Shown in pieces: positions 13,901 to 26,400 of a DNA stretch of 64,000 nt. Source of the stretch: Arcuatula senhousia. Lineage: Eukaryota > Mollusca > Bivalvia > Mytilida > Mytilidae. Below the pieces are notes generated by a model. The model searched no databases and was not told the DNA's origin. It worked only from the letters and a program-made list of their open reading frames with translations. The position numbers and the translations under genes are program-made. Location: positions 2,294,001 through 2,358,000 of the forward strand of contig OZ020304.1 of the NCBI GenBank assembly GCA_963971305.1. Reading direction: 5' to 3'. Positions within the stretch are counted from its first letter, which is position 1, and the number at the start of each line of letters is the position of its first letter.

Positions 13901-16900
13901 CTATATTCCATAATAAAGCCAGTTCTATTTATATAGATTTGCATAATTGGCAAATGCCTAGACAATGTTTCCAGTACTTCTGCAGACATTTTTCTCTTAA
14001 CAGATCCAACAGGCTTATTCAAATATCTTAGTTTTTCTTCTGCTAAAATCTGACTTAAAGTTTGAGTTCTTACTAATGGTCCATTTTTTAAGATGTATTC
14101 ACCACACATGGCTACTGAATGAATATGAGCACGCTTTTCTTTTCTTATTTCAAGTTTCACTTTGGACAGAAGTAGTTTTGTTCCAGTGGCAACATTTATT
14201 GTTTTGCTGTTATTCAATCTTCTATCCAGGGATAAAGGTTCATTGTTTGTATCTGTATGAACTAATGTCAATTGTCTTATATCATCTCTAGTTGAGTTTT
14301 TTGCTGCTCTTAAGCCAATGTTCTTATAAAAATCCTGGCTCACACATTCATACATTTCCTCAGTCAGAGTTACTTGTTCTTCATTGAGTGATGTGTCAGG
14401 GAAGCAGTAAGCAAATGTTGTATTCATATAATTGTCATCCTTCATATTCCAAGAAATGTCATCTTCGAAGTTAGAATCCTCAATCTGAAATTAAAAGCCA
14501 AAACATTTAATGAAATATCATAACATTTCAATTTGCCAAATACAAGCATAAAGCCTTCACAGTAAATACAAAATCTGTTTTTTTTTTCAAACAAAACAGT
14601 TCAAAAGCTTGAACATAAATAAGGTTGAACATGGAAAATCAATGATAGCAAATAGTCTAATTTACATGTAGACTAGATTGAGCCTTCCCCAGAAGGCATA
14701 TGTCACCTGAGTATCCATGTTTTATAATAAGAATGAAGCAAATCAGTTAGGGACGGACCATTTAACTTGAAGGGGGGCCTTGGTTTTTTGTTTTGGTCAG
14801 AATTTTTTTAACGCACAGAGCGCATAAAAAATATTTATTTTTCGAAGGCGTCTCCACAGAATAATTTTTTTTTATTACCATTATTATATAGGGCAGAAAT
14901 CCTTCTTCAAAATATTTTTGTTCTTACCCTCTGCTGCCAAAATATTTTTTTCATCAAAAATAATTTTCAGAATATCTTTTTAGCTCACCTGGACCAAAGG
15001 TCCATGTGAGCTATTGCAATCACTTGGCGTCCGTCGTCGTCTGTCGTCTGTCGTCTGTCGTCCGTCGTCTGTCGTCTGTCCTCTGTTAACAATTTTTCAA
15101 AAATCTTCTTCTCTGAAACTACTGAACAGAATTTAATGAAACTTAGTACGATTGATCCTTAGGATGTCCTGTACAAAAGTTGTGTTTCGATTTTTGATTC
15201 GTCAAAAAACATGGCCGCTGTGGCTAAAAATAGACCAGGGGGGTCAGACTACTGTTTTTGGCTTGTAAATCAAAAAGTATAAGAGATAGATGAAATCTGA
15301 TGCCACCCTACTGCTTCAGCATCAAAAGTTCTACAAAAGTCTCCATTGGGTCGAAGTTGTCAGATGATCCCTTATAGGGGTTACGGCCCCTTAAAGGTGA
15401 AAAATCATGTTTTTTCATGTTTTTGGCTAATAAAATGAAAAGTATTGCAGATAGAGAAAAGCTGTTGCTTGCTTAAATGTTCAGCTCATTTAGCTCTTCA
15501 AAAGTCTCCATAGGTTTGAAGTTGTCAGATGACCCCTTATAGGGGTTACAGCCCCTTAAAGGCAAAAAATAGTGTTTTTGGCCTATAGAATGAAAATTAT
15601 TGCAGATAGATAAAAGCTGTTGCTTGCTTAAATGTTCAGCTCATTTAGCTCTACAAAAGTCGTCATAGGGTCGAAGTTGTCACATGACCCCTTATAGGGG
15701 TTACAGCCCCTTAAAGGCGGAAAATAGTGTTTTTGGCCTATAGAATGAAAACTATTGCAGATAGGGAAAAGCTGTTGCTTGCTTAAATGTTCAGCTCATT
15801 TAGCTCTACAAATGTTGTCATAGGGTCGAAGTTCTCAGATGACCCCTTATAGGGGTTACAGTCCCTTAAAGGCGAAAAATAGTGTTTTTGGCCCATAGAA
15901 TGAAAACTATTGCAGATAGGGAAAAGCTGTTGCTTGCTTAAATGTTCAGCTCATTTAGCTCTACAAAAGTCTTCATAGAGTCTAAGTTGTCAGATAACCC
16001 CTTATAGGGGTTACAGCCCCTTAAAGGCGAAAATAGTATTATTGGCCTATAGCAGATAGAGAAAAGCTGTTGCTTGCTTAAATATTCAGCCATTTAGCTC
16101 TACAAAAGTCTCCATAGGGTTGAAGTTATCAGATGACCCCTTATAGGGATTACAGCCCCTTAATCATTAAGCTCTTAACAAAAGTCTCTATAGAGTCAAA
16201 GTGTTCAGATGGCCCTTTAAATAACATTTTGCACGTTTTTGGCCTACAGAATGGCAACTATTGCTGAAAGAGAAAAACTGTTGCTTGCTTAAATGTTCAG
16301 CTTATTTAGCTATACAAAGTTCTTTATAGGGTTGACATCAAGACCAGGTGAGCGATTCAGGCTCCTGGGAGCCTCTTGTTAGGAAAAAACTAAGGCTCCC
16401 CCCTTTCAAGTTAAATGGTCCGTCCCTTATGGGCATTAAAAACATAAAATATGATGAAATTGCATGAAAAGTATCAACAGTCTGCTGACTGTAGTTGCCC
16501 TGACAAGTGTAAGAGAAATTTTAATACAAGTCCACTATTTAAAAAATATTACATATCAGGTATTTGGCAAACAGCAGGAAGTTTATTTCAAGAATAAAAT
16601 GGCTTTACACCTACATTTTAGTACTATGCAATGAAGCTACATGCCAAAACTCAAGACGCTGTGGCATGAAGTTGCCCTTAAAACTATGATGGAGATTTTG
16701 CATATACATGTATTCATTATATTATAAATGTTAACACGAGGTAGCAATGTTATGGGCATAACATCGCTTTTCACATTATAGAACTCTGCCATACGGGAAA
16801 AACTGAGATGGAAATTTTGCATGTATGTTTGTTATATTTATGAAACCTTAAGTATTCAGTAAACAAGAAGCAGCAATGATTTGCCATGAAAACCCTTATA

Positions 16901-19880
16901 GTACTTTGCAATGGAGCTACATACACATATCAAGAGGCTATTGCATATAGTTGCCTGGAAAACTGAGATGGAAATTTTTGTGACGCCACAGGAGGATGCA
17001 GGACGCAAGATGGCAGAGAGTGCCAAAGTAACCCCTATATGTTGCTTTTGAATCACATTGCTGACAACATAATAACCATTACTATGGAGTTAAGTGAACA
17101 AATTATTAAAAAACTGTACCTCTTGTTTGTATGCTTGATTCTCAACATCCTTGTTAGAAACTTTGCTCTTGTCAAAATTTGTCTTTTCTTCATTCAAAAC
17201 TTGCTCCATTGCCGCTTCTTTCCTTTCATTCTGAGGGGAAAAAACATATATATACATGAACATCTAAAGCTGTGTACTAAATATAAAATGAATCCCTTCA
17301 GTAGAAATTGAGAAATCTGTTATGATAGTTATTCTATTTATGATCATAAGAATAGTCTAAATCCGCTCAGAAATTTAGTCAATCCCTTCAGCATGTTCAG
17401 TAAACGAGGAGAAATCTGTTACAATTTTTTTTCTCTCCATTTTTGACCCTTAAATCCCTTTTCTGGAGTTTTTCTTTATTATTAACATATTCTAAAATGG
17501 ACAACTTTTGGTGACAAAACTTTTGTGGTTTGGTTGAAGTAAATATGCAAAACATAAGAGAACATATGATATTGCCTTGTAAAACCATTCAGGTTTTGAA
17601 AAAAATATATTGGTTTTAATTAAAAAAATCAAAAATAAAAATTGTGCAAAACTTGAAGAATCAGTGGTCATCATCTTTTGTCCAAGAGTATCAAGTGTCT
17701 AAAATCACTTGTTAAAGGGACTAAGTAATGAGAACAAATTATGAATAACTGTACCTCTTGTTTGTATGCTTTGATCTCGACATCCTGCTTAGAAGTTTTG
17801 CTCAGGAAATTTGCATTTTCATCATTCAAAACTTGCTCCATTGGCACTTCCTTCCTTTCATTCTGAAGGAAAAAACATACATACATATACATATAAAACT
17901 GTTTTATATTGTAAAGCAACAACACAAATAAAGTAAATATTAACCGATAAAAGATGTGATTATTTAATTGAATTTTTATTGCATACTTTTGTTTTAGAAT
18001 CTATATTTATTGTTGTTTCATGATTATAAGCTGATGACCTTCATAACCTACAATTGTCAGCCATTGTCTTTAATATAGACTTCTTGTACATGATTTCTCA
18101 ACAAGTTTACTGTTTTCTTGAATTGTACTCAAATAGATAATCACTTGTAACAGAAACAAAATCATTTGATAATTAACAATGTTTGCTCTGCAACTAGTCT
18201 TATAGCAGTATGATACTGATTAATTTAAAGATGTTTCAATACATTTTCTTAAATTGTGCGTGCATAATGTACCTGTACACAGGCAGTCATTGCTGAATTG
18301 ATTTGGCTCCCTTCCTTTTTAGCATTTAAGGTACAACTATTATTTGTTTCTTTTAGACCGCTGCTTTGCTCAGTACCCTAAAATTTTAAAAAATGCATTA
18401 CATTTACATTTTCTTCAATTTGTCACATTTTTTGTGTGTTCAAAAAGCCTCTGGTGATGAAATAATATAAATTGTTTTAAGTCCTATATATTGTAGACAT
18501 TTATATGTGCTTTATTTGTTTATACATCAATTTAAGATTCCATATAGCAAACTGAAGTTACTACAGTGGTAACAATTGAAAAAAAAAGTTTTCTCCTTTG
18601 GGAATTTTAAAGGAGAAAACTTTTAAATTAACTAAATGTTATTGTGAATCAAGAATAATATTTAAAGAAGAAGTAATGATGATCAAGTAATCACTTTGTA
18701 AATGTCAGCAAAACTTAGCTCTTGACTTAGTTTTGAGATATAGATTTTTTTACATAACAGGCACAACTGTGTTGAGCTACTATTATACAGAAGGACTGTG
18801 AGTGAGACAGAGTGACCTTACTCCTAGTATAGCACTAGTTAAATTATTCTAATATAATAACTATGAAATTATCATGATTATAATTAAAATGAAGATAAAA
18901 TAATACCTAATAATGTCGTGCTTTATAGAGAATCTTACTTGAATTTTAACTCTGAATGAAATGAAAAACCTAGAATTCTCTTCAGATTGATTGACCCATT
19001 CTTTAACAGCATTATAGACACCTTTTTAAGTTGAGAAATAATATGCATATACCTTTTTATCCTTTCTTTGTTTTTTCTGGGTTGAAGCCTTGATAAAATC
19101 AAATAAGGTGACTGGTTTTCTTTGGCAATTGCTGGTATTAGGAAGCTTCAGATTAACAATCTCCCTGTCTGTATCACATGTTTTCTGACATGCAACAAAA
19201 TGATTTGATGTCCACCAATTTACATTTTGGGTTTTTCCATGCATATTTGTCCAAAAGATTCTTGCTGGTTCATTGTTTTCTAAGATTCTGGGCAAAATTT
19301 CTCTGTGAAACCTTGGCCTGTCACGTTTTGTACCAGGTAAATCTGGGAAGATGGAGTAGATTTTCCTTTTCAATACAGATGATAAAGCCAATAAATGCCA
19401 CATCTCTCCCCATGCACCAGGACTTGCAAAAGCAGCTATACTTTTCTTTAAAATTTCTTCGAAATTCTTCATGCCAGATCCAGCAGTGTAGTGGTTTGAA
19501 AACTGGATATATACTTTGTTCCCTTCATGGAGATAGAAGTCTGTGTTTGTGCATAATTCAAAAACAATACGGCATCTGATTTCCTCGTGACAGTTTTCAT
19601 GTCCAAATGCATACAAAGATCCACACCTTGGTAAGCAATTGCCATCTCCATAGACAAGAATTGGTTCATATCCTTTACAGAAGATGTCTTTCTCTGGAAA
19701 AATTTCCATACTTGTCTGGTCTAATTTGTTTGAGAACCCAGACAAACCATTTGAAAGTTCATTTTCTTGAAAATGTTTTTTCAAATCAAAGCAAACTTTC
19801 CTCAGCACATCAAAGCCATGAAATGAAGCTTCCTGCATGGCTTTCAAAATGTTTGTAAATTTTGTTACTCTTGGATCCAT
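10945..19880 (-). CDS. OTU protease-DDE transposase fusion (~1563 aa), five exons
   Basis: Exons: 19880-19053, 18377-18273, 17862-17755, 17230-17120, 14484-10945, all joined in phase 0 by GT-AG introns. Residues 1-276: OTU-type fold with YGDGNCL (Asp79, nucleophile Cys82), the WGE-containing helix (~157-170) and SNHFVAC (His227). Residues 277-384: lysine/glutamate-rich linker on three small exons. Residues 385-1563: large transposase exon. The RNase-H-like core has candidate Asp855 (VCADIDPVQN), Asp968 in FVVDNGPSE at a strand end, and Glu1012 (NPAERPH) or Glu1018. Two SAP-like segments (~1280-1309, 1338-1369) may bind DNA. The C-terminal block (~1482-1552; GWKIGWYTA) resembles Tudor/chromo modules. 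Likely role: nuclear excision and integration of the 23.4-kb element, with the OTU domain removing ubiquitin-like marks. Activity is inferred. An AG acceptor abuts 19891, so an upstream 5' exon is possible. No frame breaks. Confidence 0.8.
14750..16426. mobile_element. TTA-duplicating MITE carrying a nested hairpin element, in the last intron of the transposase gene
   Basis: Ends are inverted copies: GGGACGGACCATTTAACTTG from 14750 and its complement ending GTCCGTCCC at 16426. TTA flanks both sides (14747-14749, 16427-16429). The duplication suits PIF/Harbinger-type elements. A 269-bp copy without the nested insert is at 53399-53667. Its GGG start, 3-bp duplication and G/C run recall the TIR of the surrounding giant transposon, but the sequences are not alignable with confidence. 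No coding capacity. Confidence 0.75.
14982..16378 (+). mobile_element. Hairpin-ended non-autonomous element (family B, copy 1), nested in the TTA MITE
   Basis: 5' hairpin 14982-15012 with a TGGACC-AAA-GGTCCA inner stem, then a CGTC/TGTC-rich tract. The body repeats a ~155-bp unit (starts near 15461, 15615, 15771, 15926, 16066). Near the 3' end a GCTCACCT-complementary motif (AGGTGAGCG) is followed by the hairpin AGGCTCCTGGGAGCCT (16359-16374) and CTTG. Comparison with the empty MITE at 53.6 kb shows insertion into a T run without a long duplication. No protein is encoded. Confidence 0.7.
17120..17862 (-). repeat. Tandemly duplicated linker exon in the transposase gene
   Basis: Exons 17862-17755 (36 codons) and 17230-17120 (37 codons) encode related peptides: both begin NERKE, share MEQVLN and end AYKQE, and both are followed by the same donor context CAAGAG|GTACAG. 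Flanking intron sequence is also similar at the acceptor. Being phase 0 on both sides, either copy could be skipped without a frame change. Confidence 0.75.
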
Positions 19881-20967
19881 TTCGGTATCACCTGATAAAA
19901 AAAATATTTTTATAATTACTTAACCATGTTAACATACAATAACAGGTTTAAAATATAAAATTCAAAAATTCTAATCAATCATTACAATAACAGGCTAATA
20001 TTTATAAAGTCTAAATTAAAATTTTGTTCTTTTGCCATTAGCCGAATGACCCACTAAAATATTCCTACTAAAAATTGTATTAAGGTCACTTTTTTTTTAT
20101 TTCATTATTAAACAGGTTTTAAAGTAATATTTTAATGTAGGACTAGTAATACTACCCAGTATTTAAAAATTCAAATCATAAGGGTGCATCTTTTTATCAT
20201 CTAATACCACAGAACACTACAAAACTCTATGAAAACACTAGCTTAAATAAGGCCAAGTTTAAAACATGCTAATAGATAAAGTAATATTTATTCAAGTTTT
20301 CATTTACTTTAAATAAGTTGTCAAATGCAGCAGGAGAATAATTTTGTGATACTGAAGAAGGCCTAAGGCCGAAACGTCTAATAAATGGTTTATTTCTAAA
20401 TTTGCCTAGTGTATTTATTCCCCATGTTCCCTTTGGAATTTTAAGAAACAAATATAAAAATATTTTTGACAAATCTATTGACTTATGATATAGCCAACAT
20501 GTGCACATGCATGTACATTTATTACAAATCAGGGCAAAAGGTCAAATATATGCCATGTATACTGCAACTAAATAAATCTTGTTATTTAAAAGTTGCTTTA
20601 ATATTATGATTTAATAAAGAAAATAACCAAGAGTACTTAAAAATAAACAACAATATGTCCATAAACATAATGGACCATTTGCAACATTTTTGACGAACAG
20701 ACAGACAGACCTGAGCACTATATCTCCCTACTTTTGTAGATGGGACATGAAAATTTTATACACTGTATATAAATTTAGGTCTTCGGTAATGCAACATTAA
20801 GTGTTCTATAGTACATGTACATGTATATTAATTGGTACATTGTTGCCTTCCTTTTAATTTAATAATTAGATAAAGTTTGGATTCATCATTCAGATAAATT
20901 AACTTTGAATCAATCTTATATAATGATCAGGTGTCTAGTTTTGTATTGCTTTCTTCAACATGTTTTT

Positions 20968-23464
20968 AGCTCACCTGACCCGAAGGGTCATGTGAGCTAT
21001 TGTCATCGTTAAGCGTCCGTCGTCCGTCCGTCGTCCGTCGTCCGTCGTCCGTCGTCTGTCGTCCGTCGTCCGTTAACTTTTCTTCAAAGATCTTCTTCTC
21101 TGAAACCACTGAAGGGATTGCATTGATACTTGGTATACATGATCTTTAGGATGTCCTCTACCAAGTTTGTGAATTATATACACGTCGACCAACCAACATG
21201 GCCGCCGTTGCTAAAAATAGAACAGGGGGGTCAGACCATTGTTTTTGGCTTATAACTCGAAAAGTATAAGAGATAGAGAAAATCCGAAGCAACATTCCGT
21301 GTTCAGCATGAAAAGCTCTACAAATCTCTTCATTGAGTCGAAGTTGTGAAACGACTCCTTATAGGAGTTATTGCCCTTTAATCATCAAAATTGACCATTT
21401 TTGCAGTTTTTGGACGATATCTGGAAAACCGTTAGAGCTAGAGGAAAAGTTAGCATTGCAGAATTGTTTAGCTCATTGAGATCTACAAAAATGATTTCAG
21501 GGTCTAAATTGTCAGATCAGCCGTTTAAGAGTTATTCCCCTTAAACTGTTTTTTCCATTAATTTACACTGATTTTCAAAAATCTTCTTCTCTGAAACCAC
21601 TGAAGGGATTGCATTGATACTTGGTATACATGATCTTTAGGATGTCCTCTACCAAGTTTGTGAATTATATACATGTCGACCAACCAACATGGCCGCCGTT
21701 GCTAAAAATAGAACAGGGGGGGTCAGACAATTGTTTTTGGCTTTTAACTCAAAAAGTATAAAAGATAGAGAAAATCCGAAGCAACCTTACGTGTTCAGCA
21801 TCAAAAGCTCTACAAATCTCTCCATTGAGTCGAAGTTGTGAAACGACTCCTTATAGGAGTTATTGCCCTTTAATCATCAAAATTGACCATTTTTGGAGTT
21901 TTTGGACGATATCTGAAAAACTGTTAGAGCTAGAGGAAAAGTTAGCATTGCAGAATTGTTTAGCTCATTGAGATCTACAAAAATGATTTCAGGGTCTAAA
22001 TTGTCAGATCAGCCGTTTAAGAGTTATTCCCCTTTAACTGATTTTTCCATTAATTTACACGGATTTTCAAAAATCTTCTTCTCTGAAACCACTGAAGGGA
22101 TTGCATTGATACTTGGTATACATGATCTTTAGGATGTCCTCTACCAAGTTTGTGAATTATATACACGTCGACCAACCAACATGGCCGCTGTTGCTAAAAA
22201 TAGAACAGGGGGGTCAGACCATTGTTTTTGGCTTATAACTCGAAAAGTATAAGAGATAGAGAAAATCCGAAGCAACCTTCCCAGTTCAGCATGAAAAGCT
22301 CTACAAATCTCTCCATTGAGTCGAAGTTGTGAAACGACTCCTTATAGGAGTTATTGCCCTTTAATCATCAAAATTGACCATTTTTGCAGTTTTTAGACGA
22401 TATCTGGAAAACTGTTAGAGCTAGAGGAAAAGTTAGCATTGCAGAATTGTTTAGCTCATTGAGATCTACAAAAATGATTTCAGGGTCTAAATTGTCAGAT
22501 CAGCCGTTTATGAGTTATTCCCCTTAAACTGTTTTTTTTCATTAATTTACACTGATTTCAAAAATCTTCTTCTCTGAAACCACTGAAGGGATTGCATTGA
22601 TACTTGGTATACATGATCTTTAGGATGTCCTCTACCAAGTTTGTGAATTATATACACGTCGACCAACCAACATGGCAGCCGTTGCTAAAAATAGAACAGG
22701 GGGGTCAGACCATTATTTTTGGCTTATAACTCGAAAAGTATAAGAGATAGAGAAAATCCGAAGCAACCATCCGAGTTCAGCATGAAAAGCTCTACAAATC
22801 TCTCCATTGAGTCGAAGTTGTGAAACGACTCCTTATAGGAGTTATTGCCCTTTAATCATCAAAATTGACCATTTTTGCAGTTTTTGGACGATATCTGGAA
22901 AACCGTTAGAGCTAGAGGAAAAGTTAGCATTGCAGAATTGTTTAGCTTATTGAGATCTACAAAAATGATTTCAGGGTCTAAATTGTCAGATCAGCCGTTT
23001 AAGAGTTATTCCCCTTAAACTGTTTTTTTCATTAATTTACACTGATTTCAAAAATCTTCTTCTCTGAAACCACTGAAGGGATTGCATTGATACTTGGTAT
23101 ACTTGATCTTTAGGATGTCCTCTACCAAGTTTGTGAATTATGTACATGTCGACCAACCATCATGGCTGCCATTGCTAAAAATAGAATAGGGGGTTAGACC
23201 ATTGTTTTTGGCTTATAACTCGAAAAGTATAAGAGGTAGAGAAAATACGGAGCAACTTTTCATGTTCAGCATCAAAAGGCCCTTACAGGAGTTATTGCCC
23301 TTTAACTGTTTTTTTTCTATTAATTTAAACTGATTTCCAAAAATATTCTCTTAAACCACTGAAAGGATTGTTTTGCAAGTTTGTATACTTGAAAGTTTGT
23401 GAAATTTATTCAAACTTTGGCATAAGAGATCAGGTGAGCGATTCAGGCTCCTGGGAGCCTCTAG
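20968..23464 (+). mobile_element. Hairpin-ended element, family B copy 2, with ~491-bp tandem units
   Basis: 5' hairpin at 20968-20998 (TGACCC-GAA-GGGTCA inner stem), then a GTCCGTC-rich tract. A ~491-bp unit beginning TCTTCTTCTCTGAAACCACT recurs near 21091, 21582, 22074, 22565 and 23055 with very high identity. The end is CAGGTGAGCGATTC, the hairpin AGGCTCCTGGGAGCCT (23445-23460), then CTAG. It lies between the two genes of the giant transposon. No reading frame of note. Confidence 0.75.
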
Positions 23465-26400
23465 TTATAAGTTTTTATTAATTTTTTAAGTAATTAATCA
23501 AAATGAAATGAACAAAGTTTATTGTCTAAATAGAATCCATAATATTTTTTTTTATCTTAAGTAAAATCATAAAATTTCTATACAGGCACATGTGCATATA
23601 AACTTTGTAATATTTATGAAAATGATATTTTGGTTATCATCATAATTATGTAACTATCATTTGACATATAGTTGGACAGGAAAGACCTGCTGTGAACACA
23701 TGGCCTTCTATTGATATCATCAGATAAATATCTTTGAATAAATTAGCATCAGCTCTCCAATAAAGAAATAAAACATCCATATGAGATATCATAACAATTA
23801 TACCATGGAAGTTGTACAATGTATAGGAACTCTTACTTCCATGATTATACCAATTTTCATCATATAAAAATTTTGTAACATGTCCAATTTACACTTATGC
23901 ATGTAATTCATGTAAATGTATATATCTACATGTTTATATTAAGAGATAGAAATTTATAATATTTTCAAGGGGCAAAAATTTGCTTGTTCATATAAAAGTA
24001 AGAAGCAAAATGGTTAAATTTTAGTAAAATAATATGAATCGTTGTGTCATGTACAGAACTTCGTAAAGCAATAATTAGCTTGAAGCACAATTTTTTAGAA
24101 GCAGAATTTGAAAGTGCTAAATTTGAACCCTGAATATATATTTGAAAAAATAAAGTTGATAAGTATGTAAAACCTATAGTAAAATTACTTCTTTGTCCAC
24201 TGTTTTAAAATTTTGATCTTCAATTTTTTTTTTCAAGGCAACTCAAGGGGTTCATTTAGGAAAGTGAATCCCTCCTAGAATACAAACTTTTTGAATTTAT
24301 ACAATAATGCATAGTAAATGTCTTTTATATGAATGTGGGAAAAGGGTAACTGAAAAAAACAATTAACAAGAAAAAAAGTCAGTTTTTTTTATCAAGCAAA
24401 CACTTAAGACATACGATACAGTTCAGATCCTCCTTTGAAATGCAGTTCAGCTAATTTTAGTATGTACAATTTAAATATAATTTAAACAGAGAAGTGAACC
24501 TACGCTCGTTCTCTATCAACATTAAAATGAAAAGAAAAAGGACAACAACATCAACTGGATTTGCAAGTCTATGTCTTTATTTCTGTTTGACCGACTAGTT
24601 TCGGTGCCTTTTATTTTAAATATAAAAAGAAAACCATGTCTTAATGGATCCGTTTTTATAATATCTAAAATAGAATATTAAATAGATTCCACAAAAATTG
24701 GAAAAAGTGAAACATTTTGGAAATTATTCAACATACTTTTTAACCAACCATTGGTCATTTTTCTACTCTGTCTTTTGTTTTACAATTAAGAGAATCTGGG
24801 CATGTTTATATTACCATTTGTTAAATGCAAACCCAAAAATTGGTTTTAAAGGTAATTTTATGATAATCTTGAAGAAATTCTGTAAATAAAAAGCCATATA
24901 AAAAAAGACTGTCCATTGCAATTCTTGAAATTTTTGCATGATGTTTGATTTATGTTCTTTTAAAGAATGGCAGTAAGAAACTAAGGACTCAACATGCTAC
25001 TTTTTAAGTTATTTGCAAAGACCAGCCATTTTTCAATCATTTCTGAATATTTTGGGTTATTTTCATGATGTCACAATATGTATCCAACGTCGATGTCATA
25101 CTCTACCCCTGTAACTGTATCATATGCCCTTAAAATAGGGTTTTGACTTTTAAATATTGGCATAAATTTACCCCTATAATTATGACTTTGACAAAATAAA
25201 GACTCAATTAGTTATGTTGTCTGTTTTTGTCCCGTTCTTGTTGGTGTTTACTGGTTTTGTCTCTGCCCTTTCGGACTTTTGATATTCGGATAACCCATTG
25301 GTACTCTGCTTCTTTGACAATATAGTTTCATAACAAAAGTGTTTGAGATGAATAAACAGATAGACAGACAACAATATAACAATATCCCATTGACCCCCAA
25401 CAGGAACATTTGATTCTTCCAAGTGAATGCGTTCTTGTCACTTGTATTTTAATAGAGAATGAAAGATTATTACTTAAGAAAGCAAAACATGAAAACATGT
25501 CTCAATCAGTGTTACAAAGAGCAAAAAAGTCACTATGATAAAGTTACGTAAAATCTAGATACAAATATGTATATGTAAGTCTCCGTCTTCTTGTCATTAT
25601 TGTTGAGGTCTTATATTTAAAAAAAAATACAGACACTTGTGGTCCTTCTCTTTTGATTAGAAAAAAATGGACAATAATTTATTATTTCCATCACAATTCA
25701 TAAAATTCTTTTTAGAAAATTCTTACCCTTAAAGAAAAGAATATATATATACCTTGTGGGACAGACAGTCAGGCACTTTAACTGATAAATAGTTGGTATA
25801 TTTTACCATGGAAGTAATTAAGAATCTTAATATTACTTCCATGATTTTAAGGAAACATTGTGCGATGTTTAGGTATATTTATAACAAAACAAAAAATCTA
25901 TACAAGTCATGTATAAAATCATTGTTTTTTAAGCAAATAACCATATAATGAGTGAGAAAACCTATGCCCTAAGTTAGACCTGCTGTTTGAAAAAGATGCC
26001 AGACATTGTTTATTATCTAATGGGTTTACCAAATAGACCACTTTATCCTTTTTTTATCTGACTTGTAAGTCAATAAAATTAAAAACGATTGAATATGGAA
26101 TATGTGCCAAAAAATTGAAATGATTTTAAATAAATGTACAAAAGCAAAATAAAGTCTAGATAAATTAGTTTTTCTCTATATATTTTATTTATTTTTAGTA
26201 CAATTTTTCATCTTTAAGAATATAAAGTAGTAGATAGATGCTCCCAGAATACTTATATATGCATAGTATTTGCATTTAATTTTTTGTAATTAGCTATATT
26301 AAGCAAATTCATACTTTTTAAAGGTTTGAGTTATTACATTGTAATTGTCCTTACCGTAATATTTATATAATACTCACCAGTAAAACAGTCTTCTTAAAAT

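Noticed and set aside
15001..15085. CGTC/TGTC repeats as a possible CRISPR array or satellite
   Set aside because: Short simple repeat at a fixed place in family B elements; no spacers, and a eukaryotic genome.
20269..20508. 79-codon minus-strand frame with GAAACGTC sequence, as a missing 5' exon of the OTU gene
   Set aside because: No donor in the right phase to join the acceptor at 19891, and the sequence looks like an interspersed-repeat fragment.
25204..25422. 72-codon minus-strand frame MEESNVPVG
   Set aside because: Lies in sequence resembling the dispersed repeat near 36.6-36.75 kb and has no splice or family support.
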